Part shown: piece by piece, positions 60,382-64,000 of the stretch
How the letters are laid out: each line of letters begins with the position of its first letter
Numbering within the stretch: position 1 is the stretch's first letter
Assembly: GCA_015183035.1 (NCBI GenBank)
Contig: JACZZP010000010.1
Span: forward strand, 2,170,001 to 2,234,000
Length of the DNA stretch: 64,000 nt
Direction of reading: 5' to 3'
From: Meloidogyne chitwoodi
Taxonomy: Eukaryota > Nematoda > Chromadorea > Rhabditida > Meloidogynidae
Translations under genes and position numbers: made by a program
Notes under the pieces: generated by a model
What the model was told of the DNA's origin: nothing
The model's input: only the letters and a program-made list of their open reading frames with translations
Databases searched by the model: none

Positions 60382-63300
60382 AATTTTTATTAAAATTTTT
60401 TTTAATTAGAAAAATAATAAATATTTTTAGCCTAAAATAAATATTTTTAATATATTTATTTTCCGGAAAATATTTCCGGATGTGTTTATATTTAAATAAA
60501 CTTGTTTTCCGGAATTTTTCTTCTATTGTGAAAATACTTTTAAAAATACTTTAATGTTTTGTAATAAACTTTGTGTTTTTTGCCAATTACAACAACGAAA
60601 GAAAATTGTTTTTATTTAAAAAAAGAAAGAAAGTTTATTAATTGCTCAATAAGTTGGGGGAGAATAATGCTTTTTTCTCTTTAAGATTTTTTAAAAATAA
60701 TAATATTATTTATTTATTTATTTTAAAGTTATTTTTTTAACATTCCAAAAAAAAATATTTTATTATATTTTTTAAATAAAAAATATATATATTTAGATCA
60801 TTTCTTGTAATTTAATATTTTTAAAAAATTTTTGATTGCCCAATTTTCGTCATATTTTATCCCTCCTACGCTTTTTTTAGTTCAAATTTATGTATAGTAA
60901 CTTTTGTTTTAGCAAAATATTTTTTTATTTTTAAGATTTATCTAGAATGAAAATAAAAATAATATTTTTAGTTAATAATATTATTTTTAGATTTTTTTAA
61001 AATATTTTAAATATCATATTTTTTAACCCATGTTTGGTTTATTTTAATAATTAATTTTAATTTTTTGACATTTGATCCAATTTAAATTTAATATTTTATT
61101 AACCAATTACCTATATATATTTAATTTATCAACTTTGTACCTTAAAATAATTTTTTTTTCATTTTTAATTTTTTATTTAAAAAAAAATATAGACATTTTG
61201 TCCCTAATTAATTTTAAATATTAATTAATTAATTCCTCATAAAAACTGGTTTTTTAATAAAAGTATTTTTTTCTTATTATTTTTTTAAATTTTTGTCAGA
61301 TCAAATATATTTCTTAAATTATCTTTTCTTTTTATTTTTATATACTTTGCGCGTGCTTTTAGCCGATATATAATATTATTAATTTTTATTTTATTTTTTC
61401 ATATTCAATCAAACTTTTTTTTTAATTTATTATTTTATTTCTAGAATTAATTTTTTAAATTAAAATTTTAATGATTTTTAAAAATTATCTTTTTTTATTA
61501 AATTAAAAAAAAATATTTTTTCACAAATTCATTATTTTCTCAATATAATTTCTTTCAATTTAATAAAAATAATTATTTTTTTATAATTTCTTTTCTTTAC
61601 TAATAATAATAATATATAAATGCGCATTCATAAGAGCCGATTATTTATTTGCTACTACTAACTACTACTGCTGTTTTTGTTGTGTCTTTTATGCGCAATC
61701 ATCTTTATTTTATTTTTAAATTTTTGTCCTCTTCCAAAACAATCTTTTTTTTTTAATATCCCTACTTTCTAATAAAAACAACCAAAACATTTTTATTTTA
61801 TTAAAAATTAAGTTTCTTACCTGTTTTTGTATTTTTCTTTATATTTTAAACTTTTTTTGTGTTTTAAATAATTTAAGTATCGATCTCCTTAAAAATCAAA
61901 ACCAGAATTTTATTAATTCAAATTAACTGATAAAATACAAATGTTTTAATATTTACAAAATAAACACAAAAAACAAACAATTAAAAATCAGAACAAAAAT
62001 ACAACATATAATAAAAATTAAAAATCAGAATAATTAAACTTTAAACAAAATACACATTAAAAATAAAAACAAAATACAAATCAGAATTAAATTAATCAAA
62101 TAAAATAACAAAAACACAAAAACTTATGTATTTCTCTTATATTTTTAAATCTCTGTTTTATAATCTCAATTAGTTAAAAAAACATTTAAAATAGACTTGA
62201 TTTTTATTTTTGTTTAATTAATTTAATTTATTTTCAATTGAAAAAAATAAAATAAAATCAAGTTTTCATGTTTTTTAATTTAAAATTAAATTAAAAAATA
62301 ATTTTTTTATTCGAATAAAGTACAAAAATATTTTTTTTAATTTTCTTAAAAAAAATTAATTTTTATTTTTTAATTTAACATTTCTCTTTTTTAATAAAAA
62401 TAAATTTTTATAATGAATAATCATTTTTCCAACACTAAATTTTTTTAGAAATGACAAGAATTCTGATGAGGAAATATATAAAACTTTTTTTTAATTTTCA
62501 AAGTTATTTTCTTCCTTTAAATTTTATTATTTTTATTAAAAAAAAAATAAAATTATTTTTATTTTTTTAAAATAAAAATAAAATTTTATTCTTCCTTAAA
62601 AATATTTTTTTTATTAAGAAAAATGTGTCAAATGCAACAACACAAATTAAATTATTTAAAAATTAATTTTATTTTTTATGATATCATTTTAATTTTTTTT
62701 TTAATTCTAATTTTCCTAAAGGTTTTAAGTAATTAATTTATTTAAAAAAAATATTTATTTATTTATTTATTTATTTTCTTTAATTTAAAAAACAGCGCGG
62801 GGGAAGAGAAAAAAGCTTTTTATTAAAATAAAAAAATATTTTTTTTTATATTATTATTTTAATAATGTAGCAATATTTAAAAGGTTAAAATAAAAATAAA
62901 TTTTTAAAAAAACATTAATTTTATTTTATTATTTTTAATGGAAAAGAGCAATATTTAATGGATATATTAGGGGAAGGGGGGTAAAATAAAAATAAAAGAA
63001 AATTAATTTCATTTTTTTTAAATGACGTATATTTTATTTTCCGGGATTTTGGATCTTTTTAGATTTTTTTACTTCCTCTTTTTTTATTTATTTCTTCCTT
63101 TTTAAGGGCAAAAATACACATTTGACAACCAAAAAAGTCATTTTTTTTTGGTTTTAAAAATAAAAACGCAATTCCGGTATATTTTTTATTTTTTCTTATT
63201 CTTCTATTTTTTATCCCCTTAATATTTATTTTTATCATTCACAAAAATAAATAAATAAATAATTATTTTTTATTTAAACCAAAATTAGTAATAATAATAA

Positions 63301-63859
63301 TAATACTTTTATTTATTTAAAAAGAATTAAAAAAAGCAAGTTTTTCTCTTTAAAACCTGTAATTTATTTTATTTTTTACATTTAATATTATACATCTTTG
63401 GACTTTTTAAATAAATCTTTAAAGGTATAATTACACTTTAATAATTGTTTGGCCAACTTACAATTAATTGTTTTTAAATTATTATTTTAATTTTAACTTG
63501 TTTTTCTATATACCTATATGTATAATTTTACCTTTTTTACCCTTATTTTTCCCTTCGTTTTAGTTGATTAATTCTTTTTCCGGAACAGAATTTTATTAAA
63601 TTATTTGTTTTCCGTAAAAGTTTTAATGTTTTCCTTAATGTTATTAAATTATTTGTTTTTCCGGAATGTTTTAATGTTTTCTGGAATGTTTTAATTTTTT
63701 TATTATTTTTTAGAGCTTTATCTCAAACTCGGTACAATAATAAGTTTATATAATTATATTATTGTTTATTTTGTACAATTTTTTTTATTAAATAAAAAAC
63801 AACACTTCAATTTTATAAATAAAAAATATTCTTCCAATAAAAACAATATTATTTAAAAA
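60382..63859. other. 3.5-kb gene-free region
   Basis: A/T-rich, with CCGGAA words at 60475, 60510, 63580 and 63660, a run of ATCAGAAT words at 61900-62090, and long (TTTA)n stretches near 62750. No coding exon supported. Confidence 0.5.
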
Positions 63860-64000
63860 ATGTTGTCAGCTCCTTTTTGTTTTTTTAATAATTTAAAATC
63901 ATCTTCCTTTCCAAATATGCCAACATTTTGTAAAAATATTTTGAGAATTTATTTACTTATAATTTTTATAAGTAATATTTTGTTAATAAATGGTTTACCC
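63860..64000 (+). CDS. Start of a possible secreted or membrane protein, cut by window end
   Basis: An ATG at 63860 opens 47 codons to the window edge without a stop. From a second Met (residue 20) the sequence has a short basic start followed by a hydrophobic run (IYLLIIFISNILLINGLP), a good signal peptide or anchor, so the true start may be 63917. The frame is less repetitive than its surroundings. Nothing can be said of the mature protein. Confidence 0.4.
   Translation, partial: MLSAPFCFFNNLKSSSFPNMPTFCKNILRIYLLIIFISNILLINGLP

Noticed and set aside
48010..63700. CCGGAA words as a CRISPR-like or telomeric array
   Set aside because: Spacing is irregular outside the 5298 satellite and the genome is eukaryotic; interspersed repeat is the simpler reading.

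Overview
This is an extremely A+T-rich eukaryotic window. Genes are split into many small exons by introns of about 40-60 bp with GT...AG ends. Proteins carry long Asn/Gln/Lys/Glu low-complexity tracts, and the recognisable proteins look nematode-like (tandem haem peroxidase, THO subunit, cyclin D, GCPII-type peptidase). Composition and intron style suggest a plant-parasitic nematode of the root-knot (Meloidogyne) type. That genus assignment is inference; no rRNA or mitochondrial marker is present.

Layout. 0.6-7.5 kb (+): an SH3-DH-PH RhoGEF of the collybistin/Asef type, with two possible first exons and an intronic 31-bp satellite. 8.9-12.0 kb (+): a C2H2-type zinc-finger gene whose introns hold a foldback element and a tRNA-like fragment. 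12.8-17.8 kb (+): a second, four-finger C2H2 gene; one of its introns holds an apparently intact 2.7-kb DNA transposon on the opposite strand. 18.2-19.7 kb (-): an unrecognised conserved-looking gene. 21.2-25.4 kb (+): THO complex subunit 1. 26.4-34.3 kb (+): a 46-exon double haem-peroxidase gene in which the first domain has lost its catalytic residues. 34.6-34.8 kb (-): a 71-residue protein. 35-43 kb: a long gene-free stretch. 43.0-53.9 kb (+): cyclin D, with a 9.4-kb intron. 56.3-60.4 kb (+): a GCPII-like M28 peptidase with two mutually exclusive exon cassettes and a probable frameshift near its 3' end. 60.4-63.9 kb: gene-free. From 63.86 kb: the start of a possible secreted or membrane protein cut by the window edge.

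The genes do not form one pathway. Signalling (RhoGEF), transcription (two zinc-finger proteins), mRNA export (THOC1), extracellular oxidation (peroxidase), cell cycle (cyclin D) and cell-surface peptide hydrolysis (GCPII-like) sit side by side. The best leads are the phase-locked alternative cassettes of the peptidase, the pseudo-active first peroxidase domain, the intact intronic transposon with CACAG ends and a 5-bp duplication, and an intron 3' end that prefers AAG over CAG. Exon models were built by hand from reading frame, splice phase and family similarity recalled from memory; no search was run.
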